NCBI GenBank assembly: GCA_023262855.1
Contig: JALQYQ010000053.1
Location: 1 to 64,000 of the forward strand
Length of the DNA stretch: 64,000 nucleotides
Direction of reading: 5' to 3'
Source of the DNA: Crocinitomicaceae bacterium
Lineage (GTDB): Bacteria > Bacteroidota > Bacteroidia > Flavobacteriales_D > Crocinitomicaceae
The position numbers and the translations under genes were made by a program. Positions 26,382 through 35,541 of the stretch are shown piece after piece (position 1 is the stretch's first letter; the number at the start of each line of letters is the position of its first letter). The notes under the pieces were generated by a model, which saw only the letters and a list, made by a program, of their open reading frames with translations, was not told the origin of the DNA and made no database searches.

Positions 26382-26413
26382 AAAGCCATTCGTTATGCGA
26401 GTGGCTTTTTTTG
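26382..26413. terminator. bidirectional terminator between fabG and the ABC transporter gene
   Basis: AAAGCCATTCG / CGAGTGGCTTT, eleven pairs with one wobble, then seven T. The right arm is also the last codons (KKPLA) and the loop holds the stop of the convergent gene. Confidence 0.85.
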
Positions 26414-29400
26414 TAGACGATTACGCCAATAACCAACGGTCATTAACAACTTGCGTAACCAATCATAATAAAGAGCTATAAACGAAAGAATAATAATTCC
26501 CCAAAGAACAATTAAATTAGCCCAGAACGTACTTAATTGTAAACCAAACAGATTTTTACTTGGTGCATAAAAGTGGGAACTGAAAAACAACGGATCTTTT
26601 GTAGCCAAGAAAATCGGATTGTCTTTTCTAAACAGTTCATTTTTATAGGTCAACACCTTTTCCGTTTCCAAACGATTTGTAACAATATCATTTAAAGCTT
26701 CATTCGAGTACTGATCTCTCAATAAATTATAGGTTTCAATTCCCATTTTTTGCTTCTTCAATTCAATGCTATCGGAAGATCTATTCGCTGTATTGATGTA
26801 TTGCTTTTTAAGGTAGCCGAAGAATTCATCCAATTTATAGGTGTTAATCTTTTCTTTTGGACCATCGAATGCTAGTAATGTTTGTTCGCAATCTTCGCAT
26901 TTCAAGTTTTCCCATTTATCTTCTTCCTTTTTTATTTCCTTGATTAATAAATCACGTGAATTCTGACGCACTTTCCAATCAACTTTTGTCGATGAGAGCT
27001 GGTCTAAATGGTATTGAATTTCAGGTAGCCAATAATCTTTTTTCCAACTAGCTTCAAATTTATCTTTATTCAATTCAAAAAACAACTTATCCAAATCATT
27101 TTCAGTGGATTGCGAAACAGCAATTGCTTCGTATGACCAACGCGAAACCATCAAATCGCCAATCCAAGGAACCTCTGTTGATTTTGAAAGAACCGGGTGT
27201 AATTTGTCGAATTTTACAATTACTCCACTAAACAAGAGTTGTGGAATAATCATAATTGGAACAATGACATAAATAACTTTTGCTGAATTGAATGCGCTTG
27301 AAATATTGAGTCCTAAAACATTTGCAGCACAAGAGGTAGTAAACAAAATCAACCAATATTCTAACCATAATCCTTTTATCTCGAGGATGTAATTACCAAT
27401 TAGTACAAATAACAACATTTGAACAGCTGAGATAATAAAAAGGATAGAAATCTTTGAATATAAATAACTGGCTTTCGAAAGGTTGAGAAACGATTCGCGT
27501 TTTAAGATGCGTTTGTCCTTGTGAATTTCTTCTGCAGCAACAGTTAATCCTAAAAATAAGGCTACTACTACAGCGATGAAGATGTATTGAGGAATATTCT
27601 CATTACTGTAAAATGAATAATGTGAATTTCCATCTTGATTGGTACTGAAATACTTCACAAAAAAGGAAAGGACCAAAGCAAGAAGTGGTGCTTCTAAAAA
27701 AGTAACTAAAATATATTGACGATTTGAAAGCTTACTCAAAACATCACGCAAAAAGAAAACCCAAAACTGTTTCAAGCGTGAAGGAATACTTGAGTGGGCG
27801 GATGGAGTAGTATTTCGTTGTTCAACCTTTGTAATCTTTCTGGATTTCAAGTATTTGCTGTACCATTCTTCTGGACTCGTTTTTCGCGCATCTGTCAACT
27901 TGCCGTATTCATCCACAATTTTCGTGTCGATGATATTAAATAATTGTTCAGGATTGACATTTCCACACAGTGAACATTCACGTTCTTCAGCATTTCCGTG
28001 ATGAATGTGATGTTTGAAATAGACAATAGCATCAATTGGATTCCCATCAAAAATAGGGAAGCCTCCTTGATCCATGATTAACATACGATCAAACATCTTA
28101 TAAATCTCTGAAGATGGTTGATGTATCACAACAAAAACCAGTTTCCCCTTGAAAGTCATTTCCTTCAATAAGTCCATGATGTTTTCCGAATCCCTCGACG
28201 ATAAACCTGAAGTGGGTTCGTCAACAAACAAAACTTCTGGCTCACGAATCAATTCCAACGCAATGTTCAAGCGTTTTCTTTGTCCGCCTGAAATGGTCTT
28301 TTCTAAAGGATTGCCAACAACTAAATCCTTAACTTCATACAAACCAATGGACTGAAGCACATCAATAACTTTTCGGTTGATTTCTCGATCAGTTAATTTG
28401 GAATAGCAAAGCTTTGCGTTAAAAAAAAGATTTTGAAAAACTGTTAATTCTTCAATTAACAAATCATCTTGACTTACAAAGCCAATAATTCCTTGTAATT
28501 TCGATTTTTCGGTATGAATATCTAATCCGTTGATTGTTATTGTTCCTGTCGTTGGTTTGTAAGAACCATTCAAGACATTCAATAGGGTAGACTTTCCTGT
28601 TCCTGAACCACCCATAATTCCAACCAACTTTCCAGATTCTTCAACGAAATTGAATGGATATAAGCCAGGTTTACCACCTTTGAATTTGTAAGAAATGGCA
28701 TCAACCTTAAAAGTAATCCGTTCTTTATTACCTAAATCAATGAATTTGCTGATGACATCGCTGTAGTAAACTTGTTTTGTTTTTTGTGTCTTTAGTGTAG
28801 AACCACGTGTAAAAATATGCGTCCGATCATTTGAAACAAACTGACCATTTATGCTAAGATCATCTTTTCCAAAATACTTAAAAAACAAAGTGTTAACACT
28901 TTTTACTTGAAGTATTCGTATATCATCATCTAACCCTCGAAGTTGGATTGTTTTGAGCCCTTCCTTTGGAACAGCTTGTACATAAAGTACATCAGGAGAG
29001 ATGATTGTATGAACATTGGAGCTTAGAACAAAATCCGTGATTATGTCATATTCTTCCTTAGCAATGTTAAATGATTCAGCAACAGTGTTAACGAACTCAA
29101 TTTCTTGTTCGGTCACAACTTCATTGGATTGAATAAATTCTATGATACGAATCAATACAATTACCTTTTGCTTCTGTGTTAATTCCTCATTGATTTGAGC
29201 ACAAATGCGAAGGATTTTTACAGAATTTAAGGATGTTCTTTTTCTGTCACCATCTTTGCGCTGTTGTTTTAGATGCAACGCATTTAGGTATTCATCGAAT
29301 AAACCAAGGTATTTTTGGACTAATAAGGCATTTAATTCGGCTCTTAAAAAAGAGTCAATAATCGATTTTCCTTTCGAACTTTTAATTTGCTGAACTTCAT

Positions 29401-29476
29401 CACTTTCACCTAAATCATCAACTTTTGCAATAATCGCAAAAAGTTGCATTAAGGCACGGAGAATTCGCTCGCTCAT
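26393..29476 (-). CDS. ABC transporter, ATPase and membrane domain fused (ABCG-like), with helical N-terminal domain
   Basis: 1027 residues. Residues 1-155 are a helical domain resembling TerB-like regions (ALMQLFAIIAKVDDLGESDE). 160-260 are beta-rich and FHA-like (DDLSINGQFVSNDRTHIF). The ATPase has Walker A GIMGGSGTGKSTLL (about 288), signature SGGQRKRLNIAL and Walker B VLFVDEPTSGLSS. Cys-x2-Cys pairs occur in ECSLCG and CEDCEQ. An ABC-2-type membrane domain occupies about 575-800, with a large loop and a final helix near the C-terminus. The order NBD then TMD is that of ABCG/White-type half transporters, which act as dimers. Substrate unknown. Third gene of an operon with the lipoprotein at 29924 and the secreted protein at 29489, 12 bp from the latter. 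Confidence 0.82.
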   Translation of the reverse strand: MSERILRALMQLFAIIAKVDDLGESDEVQQIKSSKGKSIIDSFLRAELNALLVQKYLGLFDEYLNALHLKQQRKDGDRKRTSLNSVKILRICAQINEELTQKQKVIVLIRIIEFIQSNEVVTEQEIEFVNTVAESFNIAKEEYDIITDFVLSSNVHTIISPDVLYVQAVPKEGLKTIQLRGLDDDIRILQVKSVNTLFFKYFGKDDLSINGQFVSNDRTHIFTRGSTLKTQKTKQVYYSDVISKFIDLGNKERITFKVDAISYKFKGGKPGLYPFNFVEESGKLVGIMGGSGTGKSTLLNVLNGSYKPTTGTITINGLDIHTEKSKLQGIIGFVSQDDLLIEELTVFQNLFFNAKLCYSKLTDREINRKVIDVLQSIGLYEVKDLVVGNPLEKTISGGQRKRLNIALELIREPEVLFVDEPTSGLSSRDSENIMDLLKEMTFKGKLVFVVIHQPSSEIYKMFDRMLIMDQGGFPIFDGNPIDAIVYFKHHIHHGNAEERECSLCGNVNPEQLFNIIDTKIVDEYGKLTDARKTSPEEWYSKYLKSRKITKVEQRNTTPSAHSSIPSRLKQFWVFFLRDVLSKLSNRQYILVTFLEAPLLALVLSFFVKYFSTNQDGNSHYSFYSNENIPQYIFIAVVVALFLGLTVAAEEIHKDKRILKRESFLNLSKASYLYSKISILFIISAVQMLLFVLIGNYILEIKGLWLEYWLILFTTSCAANVLGLNISSAFNSAKVIYVIVPIMIIPQLLFSGVIVKFDKLHPVLSKSTEVPWIGDLMVSRWSYEAIAVSQSTENDLDKLFFELNKDKFEASWKKDYWLPEIQYHLDQLSSTKVDWKVRQNSRDLLIKEIKKEEDKWENLKCEDCEQTLLAFDGPKEKINTYKLDEFFGYLKKQYINTANRSSDSIELKKQKMGIETYNLLRDQYSNEALNDIVTNRLETEKVLTYKNELFRKDNPIFLATKDPLFFSSHFYAPSKNLFGLQLSTFWANLIVLWGIIILSFIALYYDWLRKLLMTVGYWRNRLQKKPLA

Positions 29477-29488
29477 TTAAACGATCAA

Positions 29489-29920
29489 TTATTGCTTGAA
29501 GCCAATAAGCATAACAGCACAACCTGTGACTTTTTTATCCAAATCTAATTCTGTTTCAATTGTAACAGGAATTGTTTTCGGCACTTTAAAATCCCAGTAC
29601 GGCGAATTTTTAAAATCTTTATTCGTGAAAAGAATGTTTCCTTTAGGATCGCGAACTGTGAAAATTACATAATCATCTTCAGAACCAGCACTTGCAGCAA
29701 TACGGTAAGTTGAACCGCCAAAGAAAGTTGTTTTAAATTCAGCTTTTTCTCTATCTAAAAAAGCAGTGTAAACTTGTCCGTCAGAAACGAATTTTGATGA
29801 ACCTTTTGTTCCATTTAAGTATCCTTCACAAACACCAACAATTTTTTCGCAATCTTGTGCTTTTACATTAGCGCTTAAAAAAGTGGTAAACGCAATTAAG
29901 AGTATTGTAGAGTATTTCAT
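29489..29920 (-). CDS. small secreted protein, function unknown
   Basis: 143 residues. Signal peptide cleaved after NVKAQ. The mature part has Cys residues in DCEKIVGVC and near the C-terminus (KKVTGCAVML), and beta strands (QVYTAFLDREKAEFKTTF). No family recognised. It sits between a lipoprotein gene (3 bp upstream) and the ABC transporter gene (12 bp downstream), so a periplasmic partner of that transporter is plausible. Confidence 0.7.
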   Translation of the reverse strand: MKYSTILLIAFTTFLSANVKAQDCEKIVGVCEGYLNGTKGSSKFVSDGQVYTAFLDREKAEFKTTFFGGSTYRIAASAGSEDDYVIFTVRDPKGNILFTNKDFKNSPYWDFKVPKTIPVTIETELDLDKKVTGCAVMLIGFKQ

Positions 29921-29923
29921 GGC

Positions 29924-30811
29924 TTATTTAATAATGTTTTCACGGATTTGAGCAACTTTCAATGCAATTTGTTCCAATGTTGCAGCATCAATTTTAACAG
30001 TGATGTTGTGGTTCAACGTTGTCGTTTTTGTTTTTGCATCAGTTTTTGGAGCAACATATTGATAATCAATAACCACTTTATCAAATGATGTTTGAAGATC
30101 TTTTAATTCTGAAATTAAATTATCATTGCTTCCTTTCTTGTTGTACTCTTCCAGAATCTCAATAATTGTATTCAACGTTTGCTGTTGTTCTCCGATACGA
30201 GAAATAATTTTTTGATTGCTTTTCGTTTTGTTCAGCTGACAAGCATAATGCAATGATTCAACCCATCCACCTGTTAATATAAGTGCTGAAGTGGCTTTTC
30301 TGTTCGAGTTTTTCAAGTAGTTGTCCGCTTTTCTGAACGCATCTGAGACAATAACCATCATTGAGTCTTGATTGTCGGAATTCTTTTCAAAACGCGACAT
30401 GAATTTTTTATCAAATGCACCCTCTAAACCTAATTCACCCGTTAATTTCTCAACCACTGATAAGTATTTCAATGAAACGCTTTTTTGTTTGTACAAGGCA
30501 GAATAACCTAAATCTGTACCGTAAATACCAAGGTTCAATGCTTGTTTATATTCAGTTGAATAAGTTGATGCACTTTTTATTGGATTCAATAAATCTTGGT
30601 TAAATGGCAAATTTATTTCCTTAATCAACAATGCAGTTTGCACAGGTGAAGGAATACTGAAAATTTTACCATCGAAATTTGTATTCAAAGAACTGTTTGG
30701 ATCAAGAACTTCCTTGTCAACTTTCTCTTTTCCATCATTTGAGCCACCACAAGAAGTGAGCAATGAAAGCGAAAGACCTATAATACTAAGTGAATAAAAA
30801 GTGATTTTCAT
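29924..30811 (-). CDS. lipoprotein, function unknown
   Basis: 295 residues with lipobox LTSC (Cys 21) followed by GGSNDGKEK, so lipid-anchored. The rest is mostly helical, with paired Lys/Asn-rich helices (NTIIEILEEYNKKGSND) and no domain I can name. First gene of the three-gene operon with the secreted protein and the ABC transporter; divergent from hemB. Confidence 0.7.
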   Translation of the reverse strand: MKITFYSLSIIGLSLSLLTSCGGSNDGKEKVDKEVLDPNSSLNTNFDGKIFSIPSPVQTALLIKEINLPFNQDLLNPIKSASTYSTEYKQALNLGIYGTDLGYSALYKQKSVSLKYLSVVEKLTGELGLEGAFDKKFMSRFEKNSDNQDSMMVIVSDAFRKADNYLKNSNRKATSALILTGGWVESLHYACQLNKTKSNQKIISRIGEQQQTLNTIIEILEEYNKKGSNDNLISELKDLQTSFDKVVIDYQYVAPKTDAKTKTTTLNHNITVKIDAATLEQIALKVAQIRENIIK

Positions 30812-30912
30812 ATGAACGTGTAAATAACGAGGCTAAAGTAACAAAAAAATATAAAAATCACTTCTCAAATGAATTGAACATGATAAAAAGTTAACAATTG
30901 GATAAGCTTGAT

Positions 30913-30920
30913 TAACTTTG
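30913..30920 (+). promoter_or_regulatory. -7 box TAACTTTG for hemB
   Basis: Exact TAnnTTTG match 23 bp ahead of the ATG at 30944. It lies inside the longer in-frame extension that starts with TTG at 30908, which decides for the ATG. Confidence 0.55.
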
Positions 30921-30943
30921 AGCTATTATTAAACATTTTGAAC

Positions 30944-31915
30944 ATGAATATCCGTCCAAGAAGAAATAGAAAATCGGCTGCAATTCGTCACATGGTTGAA
31001 GAAACTAAAATTGGTACTGAACATTTGATTTATCCCATTTTTTTAAAAGATGGTAAAAATATTAAAGAAGAAATTTCCTCGTTACCAAATAACTTCCGTT
31101 GGTCAATTGATAAATTGCTACCAGAAATAGAAACATGTATGAATCTTGGAATTTATACCTATGACATGTTCCCTGCGGTTGACGAGGCTTTGAAAGACAA
31201 AACAGCAACATATAGTTATGCCGAAGAGAATTTTTATTTGCACGCTATCCGTACGTTAAAAGAAACGTTTCCTGAGATTGTTTTAATGTCTGATGTGGCA
31301 ATGGATCCATATTCTTCTGATGGACATGATGGTTTAGTTGAAAACGGAACTATTTTAAATGATGAAACCTTGCCGATTTTAAATAAAATGGCGCTTGCAC
31401 AAGCTCAAGCTGGAATTGATATTATCGGACCTTCAGACATGATGGACGGACGAGTAGGGAGTATTCGCGAATATTTAGATTTGCATGATTTTACAGACGT
31501 TTCAATCATGTCCTATACTGCAAAATACGCAAGTGCATTTTATGGGCCTTTCCGTGACGCGTTAAACTCCGCACCAAAACATGGTGATAAAAAAACGTAT
31601 CAAATGAATCCAGCGAATAAACGTGAAGCATTGTTAGAAGCTGAATTAGACTTTATGGAAGGTGCTGATATGTTAATGGTAAAACCGGCACTTTGCTATT
31701 TAGACATTATTCACATGTTAAAAGATAATTTCAATATTCCAATCACTGCGTACAACGTGAGTGGTGAATGTGCAATGGTGTATGCCGCAGCAGAAAAAGG
31801 TTGGTTGAATTATGATTTGGCAATTAGTGAAATGCTTTTAAGTATGCGTCGTGCAGGTGCAGATGCTATTTTGACCTACTTTGCTAAGGATTTTGCACAA
31901 TTATTAAAAAAATAA
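30944..31915 (+). CDS. hemB: delta-aminolevulinic acid dehydratase (porphobilinogen synthase)
   Basis: 323 residues from ATG 30944 (MNIRPRRNRKSAAIRHMV). Condenses two 5-aminolevulinate molecules to porphobilinogen in haem synthesis; cytoplasmic. Schiff-base Lys in ADMLMVKPALCYLDII; second-site segment ITAYNVSGECAM. The metal region reads MSDVAMDPYSSDGHDG: the three Cys of zinc-type enzymes are replaced by Ala and Asp, so this is a magnesium-type enzyme. Single gene, divergent from the lipoprotein-ABC operon. Confidence 0.95.
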   Translation: MNIRPRRNRKSAAIRHMVEETKIGTEHLIYPIFLKDGKNIKEEISSLPNNFRWSIDKLLPEIETCMNLGIYTYDMFPAVDEALKDKTATYSYAEENFYLHAIRTLKETFPEIVLMSDVAMDPYSSDGHDGLVENGTILNDETLPILNKMALAQAQAGIDIIGPSDMMDGRVGSIREYLDLHDFTDVSIMSYTAKYASAFYGPFRDALNSAPKHGDKKTYQMNPANKREALLEAELDFMEGADMLMVKPALCYLDIIHMLKDNFNIPITAYNVSGECAMVYAAAEKGWLNYDLAISEMLLSMRRAGADAILTYFAKDFAQLLKK

Positions 31916-31954
31916 CCTAAAAGACAAAAAGCGATTTTTTTCGTTTGAATTTAC

Positions 31955-32920
31955 ATGGAAGAATACGATTTTTATCCGCCAAAACCTGAGCTAATTGAAG
32001 CAAAACCAAAAGGCAATCTTGCTTTGACGGTTTTTTCGATTGTGCTTTTTGTTATTGCATTTCTTTTGGTGTTTACAGAAGAAGTTAACTTCATCATTTA
32101 TTTCTTGGTGGTATTGTTAACGCATGAACTCGGTCATTTTACAATGATGAAGTTGTTTGGTTATAATAACGTCAGAATGCTTTTTATTCCATTAATGGGA
32201 GCCTTTGTTCAAGGTAGCAAGGAGGAATATTCTCAAAAACAAAGTCTTATTGTTGTAGGTGCAGGACCATTTCCTGGGATTCTTATTGGAGTTGGTTTGA
32301 TATTTCTAGCGAACGTTTTTCAAGAAGTTTGGATGGTGAATTTGGGGTTGCTGTATCTTTTTTTAAACTTAATGAACTTGATACCATTAGATCCTTTAGA
32401 CGGTGGACAATTGTTCAAATTATTGATGAAACACAATCACGATTTATTTTTATTGATTTTTTCATTCATTTCTTCGTTGGTGCTAATTGTTGTCGGTTGG
32501 TTAATCGATGAATACATGTTGATTGCCTTTGGATTTATCATGGGGTTCAGAGTACGTTCAATTCAAAATCAATATCATTTGAGAAAGGAACTTCGCGACG
32601 AAGAAATCAATTACAAAACGACTTATAAACTGCTGTCGAACAAGGATTTTCAAGGAATCAAAAACATTTTATTGGAACGAAACAATGCCTTGAGAACCTA
32701 TGTTGACAATGTTTCTGAAGAAGATGCGAATCCACTATTAGCGAGTCAAGTAAATTCTGTTTTGTTGAGCCCTGTTAAAAAGGATGCAAGTTTTCTATTC
32801 AAATTCACCATTGTCTTTTTTTGGATTGCGTCGTTGCTAACACCTTTGGTATTATTGTTGGTTTACCTCGAAAAAATAATGGAATATTATGACTGGTACT
32901 TCAAAGCAATTCAAGGTTGA
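31955..32920 (+). CDS. membrane metalloprotease, M50 / site-2 protease family
   Basis: 321 residues with about six membrane segments. Zinc motif HELGH (about 57-61) inside a helix and a second motif PLDPLDGGQ (about 147) that matches N/L-x-P-x-D-G of S2P proteases. There is no PDZ domain, so it is not a standard RseP. The C-terminal 110 residues are a soluble part with a last membrane helix (FIVFFWIASLLTPLVLLLV-like). Intramembrane proteolysis of an unknown substrate. Its last 32 bp overlap the Smr gene. Confidence 0.82.
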   Translation: MEEYDFYPPKPELIEAKPKGNLALTVFSIVLFVIAFLLVFTEEVNFIIYFLVVLLTHELGHFTMMKLFGYNNVRMLFIPLMGAFVQGSKEEYSQKQSLIVVGAGPFPGILIGVGLIFLANVFQEVWMVNLGLLYLFLNLMNLIPLDPLDGGQLFKLLMKHNHDLFLLIFSFISSLVLIVVGWLIDEYMLIAFGFIMGFRVRSIQNQYHLRKELRDEEINYKTTYKLLSNKDFQGIKNILLERNNALRTYVDNVSEEDANPLLASQVNSVLLSPVKKDASFLFKFTIVFFWIASLLTPLVLLLVYLEKIMEYYDWYFKAIQG

Positions 32921-33461
32921 CGAAAAAGTCGCTTTCTTGTATGAGCAAGGGGGTGGAATCGTTCGTCGCATCGATGAAAAAGGTTTCATTCATGTTGAAG
33001 ATGAACTGGGATTTGAACGTCCATTCCGCGAAAACGAATTGGTAAAAATTCACGGAACCGAATATCATCTTCCTGATGAACATGTTGCACAGATCAACGA
33101 AGACGATACTTTTTCGAAATTCAAACATTCCGTGCGAAAAGAACAATTAACAGGTGTTCGCAAACCAATTGATATTTGGGAAATTGATCTTCACATTGAA
33201 TCCTTGATTGATTCACATGCTGGAATGGGAAATGCAGAAATTTTAAATCTTCAAATGAAGGAATTTCGTTCTTTTTTTAACCGAGCGAAGGAAAAACACA
33301 TTCGCAAACTGATTGTGATACACGGAGTAGGTGAAGGAGTTTTAAAAACGGAAGTTCGCTTATTCTTGGCTAAAAAAGAAGGTGTGGAGTTTTACGATGC
33401 TGATTTCCGTGAATATGGCAAAGGAGCTACAGCAGTTGAGATTCGCTATAACGGAATTTGA
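32889..33461 (+). CDS. Smr-domain protein
   Basis: 190 residues. N-terminal small beta domain (KVAFLYEQGGGIVRRIDEKG) as in DUF2027 proteins of Bacteroidota. The C-terminal Smr domain (about 95-190) has the LDxH-like segment EIDLHIESL and the nuclease-loop motif IHGVGEGVLKTEV. Smr domains are endonucleases that act on RNA or branched DNA, in MutS2 or as stand-alone proteins. It starts inside the M50 gene (32-bp overlap), so the two are translationally coupled. Confidence 0.8.
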   Translation: MTGTSKQFKVDEKVAFLYEQGGGIVRRIDEKGFIHVEDELGFERPFRENELVKIHGTEYHLPDEHVAQINEDDTFSKFKHSVRKEQLTGVRKPIDIWEIDLHIESLIDSHAGMGNAEILNLQMKEFRSFFNRAKEKHIRKLIVIHGVGEGVLKTEVRLFLAKKEGVEFYDADFREYGKGATAVEIRYNGI

Positions 33462-33486
33462 AAATTAAAGAATTCAGCTAACAAAA

Positions 33487-33534
33487 ATTCAAAGATTTAA
33501 CTATTTAAATTTTTGAATCATCAAATCTTCGAAT
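33487..33534. terminator. inverted repeat between convergent genes
   Basis: ATTCAAAGATTT (33487) and AAATCTTCGAAT (33523) pair with one mismatch around 24 bases that are themselves AT-rich. It is probably a bidirectional terminator for the Smr gene and the convergent 33537 gene. Confidence 0.5.
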
Positions 33535-33536
33535 CG

Positions 33537-34025
33537 TTATATATCCTTTCCAAAGGAATGCACATCGTTGTGATTTTCCTCAATTTGGTCTTTCACTTTC
33601 TTAATGGATTGCGTCAGTAAGAAAATGTCAGGTGTAACATTTTTACCCAGCCAATCCCAACTCATCTGGTCGTCTTCAACCGCCATAGCGATGTGATAAA
33701 GAATCTCAAAATTGTGTGCTATTAACCATTTTTGAGCTGTTTCATTTCCTTCGGCTGCATTGATCATAGCCATCAAATGCGGATAACCGTTTTGTAACAA
33801 CCAAGTACGAGCTTCATCTTTCAAGTAAATTGCAAAGGTTGCCATGGACAATTCTGGGTATCCATTTTCTTTTAACCAACGCATTAAGTCATCGTTTCCT
33901 TCAATTGCACGAGCCCAAGCCAAAATTATTTTTGGATGATAATCCAATGGTTTCACAAATGACATTGTCACTTGTTCGACTGGTTTAGGACTATTTTTTT
34001 CTTTCTTTTTTAAAAAGCTGAACAT
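33537..34025 (-). CDS. hypothetical protein, ankyrin/HEAT-like helical repeats
   Basis: 162 residues from MFSFLKKKEKNSP. The longer frame starting at 34079 would overlap the SpmAB-like gene by 43 bp, so the inner ATG at 34025 is preferred. Four imperfect units of about 28 residues recur with W-L-x-x-N-G-Y-P or similar (DDLMRWLKENGYPELSM, RTWLLQNGYPHLMAM, QKWLIAHNFEILYHI, MSWDWLGKNVTPDIF). Helical-repeat fold; function unknown. It is 11 bp downstream of the SpmAB-like gene, so in one operon. Confidence 0.65.
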   Translation of the reverse strand: MFSFLKKKEKNSPKPVEQVTMSFVKPLDYHPKIILAWARAIEGNDDLMRWLKENGYPELSMATFAIYLKDEARTWLLQNGYPHLMAMINAAEGNETAQKWLIAHNFEILYHIAMAVEDDQMSWDWLGKNVTPDIFLLTQSIKKVKDQIEENHNDVHSFGKDI

Positions 34026-34036
34026 ACTGAATTGAA

Positions 34037-35464
34037 TTAGAAGAACCACATTGCAACAAATACTGCAGTGATAACACATATTAAGTCAACAAGTAACATC
34101 GTTCCTAATGCATATCGTGTATTTCGAACGTTGATTGCGCCAAAATAAACAGCAATTACATAAAACGTTGTTTCAGCGCTACATTGAAAAATACAACTCA
34201 AACGACCAGTCAAAGAATCTGGACCAAATGTTTGCATGGAATCAATCATGAACCCACGTGAACCAGAAGAGCTAAATGGACGCAACATGGCAACAGGTAA
34301 CGAATCCGTGACTTCTTTGGAAACACCCATCAGATGAAAACCATTTGAAATCCAAACACTGATAACCTCAAACAAACCACTGTTTCTAAACAATGAAATC
34401 GCAGCCAACATTCCAAGTACATACGGGAAAATTGAAACTCCAGTGCTGATTCCACTTTTCGCGCCTACAACGAAAGCATCAAAAATGGTCGTTTCTTTTT
34501 CTTTAAATTTTCGTTCATTGACAAATGCAAATATCAAGGTGAAAGCTATAATTGTCAACAAAAGCAAACTTGAAAAATTACTTGTAAAAAAGTTCTTTCC
34601 GATTAAATCTAAGCTGTTGACATATAACAACAAACCGATAATTCCAGCTATAATTGATATTAAAGCGATTAACAAGGTCGCACTTCTGAAATTGATACGT
34701 TGACGAATACCTACAATTAAAAATGCCGCAATTGTACCAATGAATGATGTAATAATACACGGCAACATAACATCAGCCGGATTTGTTGCATCTTGAGCAG
34801 CGCGGTAACCAATGATGGAAGTTGGAATTAATGTCAGTCCAGCAGCATGCAAACACATAAACATGATTTGAGCATCACTTGCTTTTTCTTTTTCAGGATT
34901 AATTTCCTGTAAACTTTGCATCGCTTTCAATCCAAAAGGTGTTGCGGCTGAATCCAAACCTAAAAAGTTGGCGGAAAAATTCAACGTCATGTAAGAAATT
35001 GATTCGTGTCCTTTAGGAACTGATGGGAAAACACTGACAAAAAATGGACTTAATCTTCGTGCTAAACGCTCTGTCGCTCCAGAGTCTATTAGCAACTGCA
35101 TGATTCCACTGAAAAAAGCAAGGTAAGCGATTAACGGTAGAATTAAATCAAACAAGCTCGTTTTACATGTTTCAAGCAAACCATCTGATTTCTGAAATCC
35201 ATTGTAAATTGTAACTGTTTTGTTTTTCATTACAAACATGCTATCTGTATCGGGAATTGCATATGTTCCTTCGGATGAAGCTTTTAGTGAGTCTTGAATC
35301 GCATGTGGCAATTGGTTAAGGTATTTTTCTCCTACCAAAATAGGATCATCCTTTTTACCATTCAACATGTAATCGATTGAATAATTGTTCGATGTAAACA
35401 AACTCGCTACCACAAATAGGATGGAGGAGATAAATATTATAAGCCAAAATCTACTAAGTACCAT
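34037..35464 (-). CDS. membrane protein, SpmA-SpmB fusion with nucleoside-recognition (Gate) domains
   Basis: 475 residues with nine to eleven membrane helices. First half like SpmA (SGIMQLLIDSGATERLARRL, then FLGLDSAATPFGLKAM); second half like SpmB (GAKSGISTGVSIFPYVLGML, then PVAMLRPFSSSGSRGFM). In spore formers these are two genes for spore-core dehydration. Fused homologues are found in non-sporulating Bacteroidota, where the role is unknown, probably transport of a small molecule. A periplasmic insert of about 80 residues lies after the first helix. Confidence 0.82.
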   Translation of the reverse strand: MVLSRFWLIIFISSILFVVASLFTSNNYSIDYMLNGKKDDPILVGEKYLNQLPHAIQDSLKASSEGTYAIPDTDSMFVMKNKTVTIYNGFQKSDGLLETCKTSLFDLILPLIAYLAFFSGIMQLLIDSGATERLARRLSPFFVSVFPSVPKGHESISYMTLNFSANFLGLDSAATPFGLKAMQSLQEINPEKEKASDAQIMFMCLHAAGLTLIPTSIIGYRAAQDATNPADVMLPCIITSFIGTIAAFLIVGIRQRINFRSATLLIALISIIAGIIGLLLYVNSLDLIGKNFFTSNFSSLLLLTIIAFTLIFAFVNERKFKEKETTIFDAFVVGAKSGISTGVSIFPYVLGMLAAISLFRNSGLFEVISVWISNGFHLMGVSKEVTDSLPVAMLRPFSSSGSRGFMIDSMQTFGPDSLTGRLSCIFQCSAETTFYVIAVYFGAINVRNTRYALGTMLLVDLICVITAVFVAMWFF

Positions 35465-35541
35465 ATCACGAATATCGTTTAAAAGCGGCCGTTAAATTCG
35501 AACCGTTTTACTTTTCTTTCAACAGTGATTGTTAAAAACGA

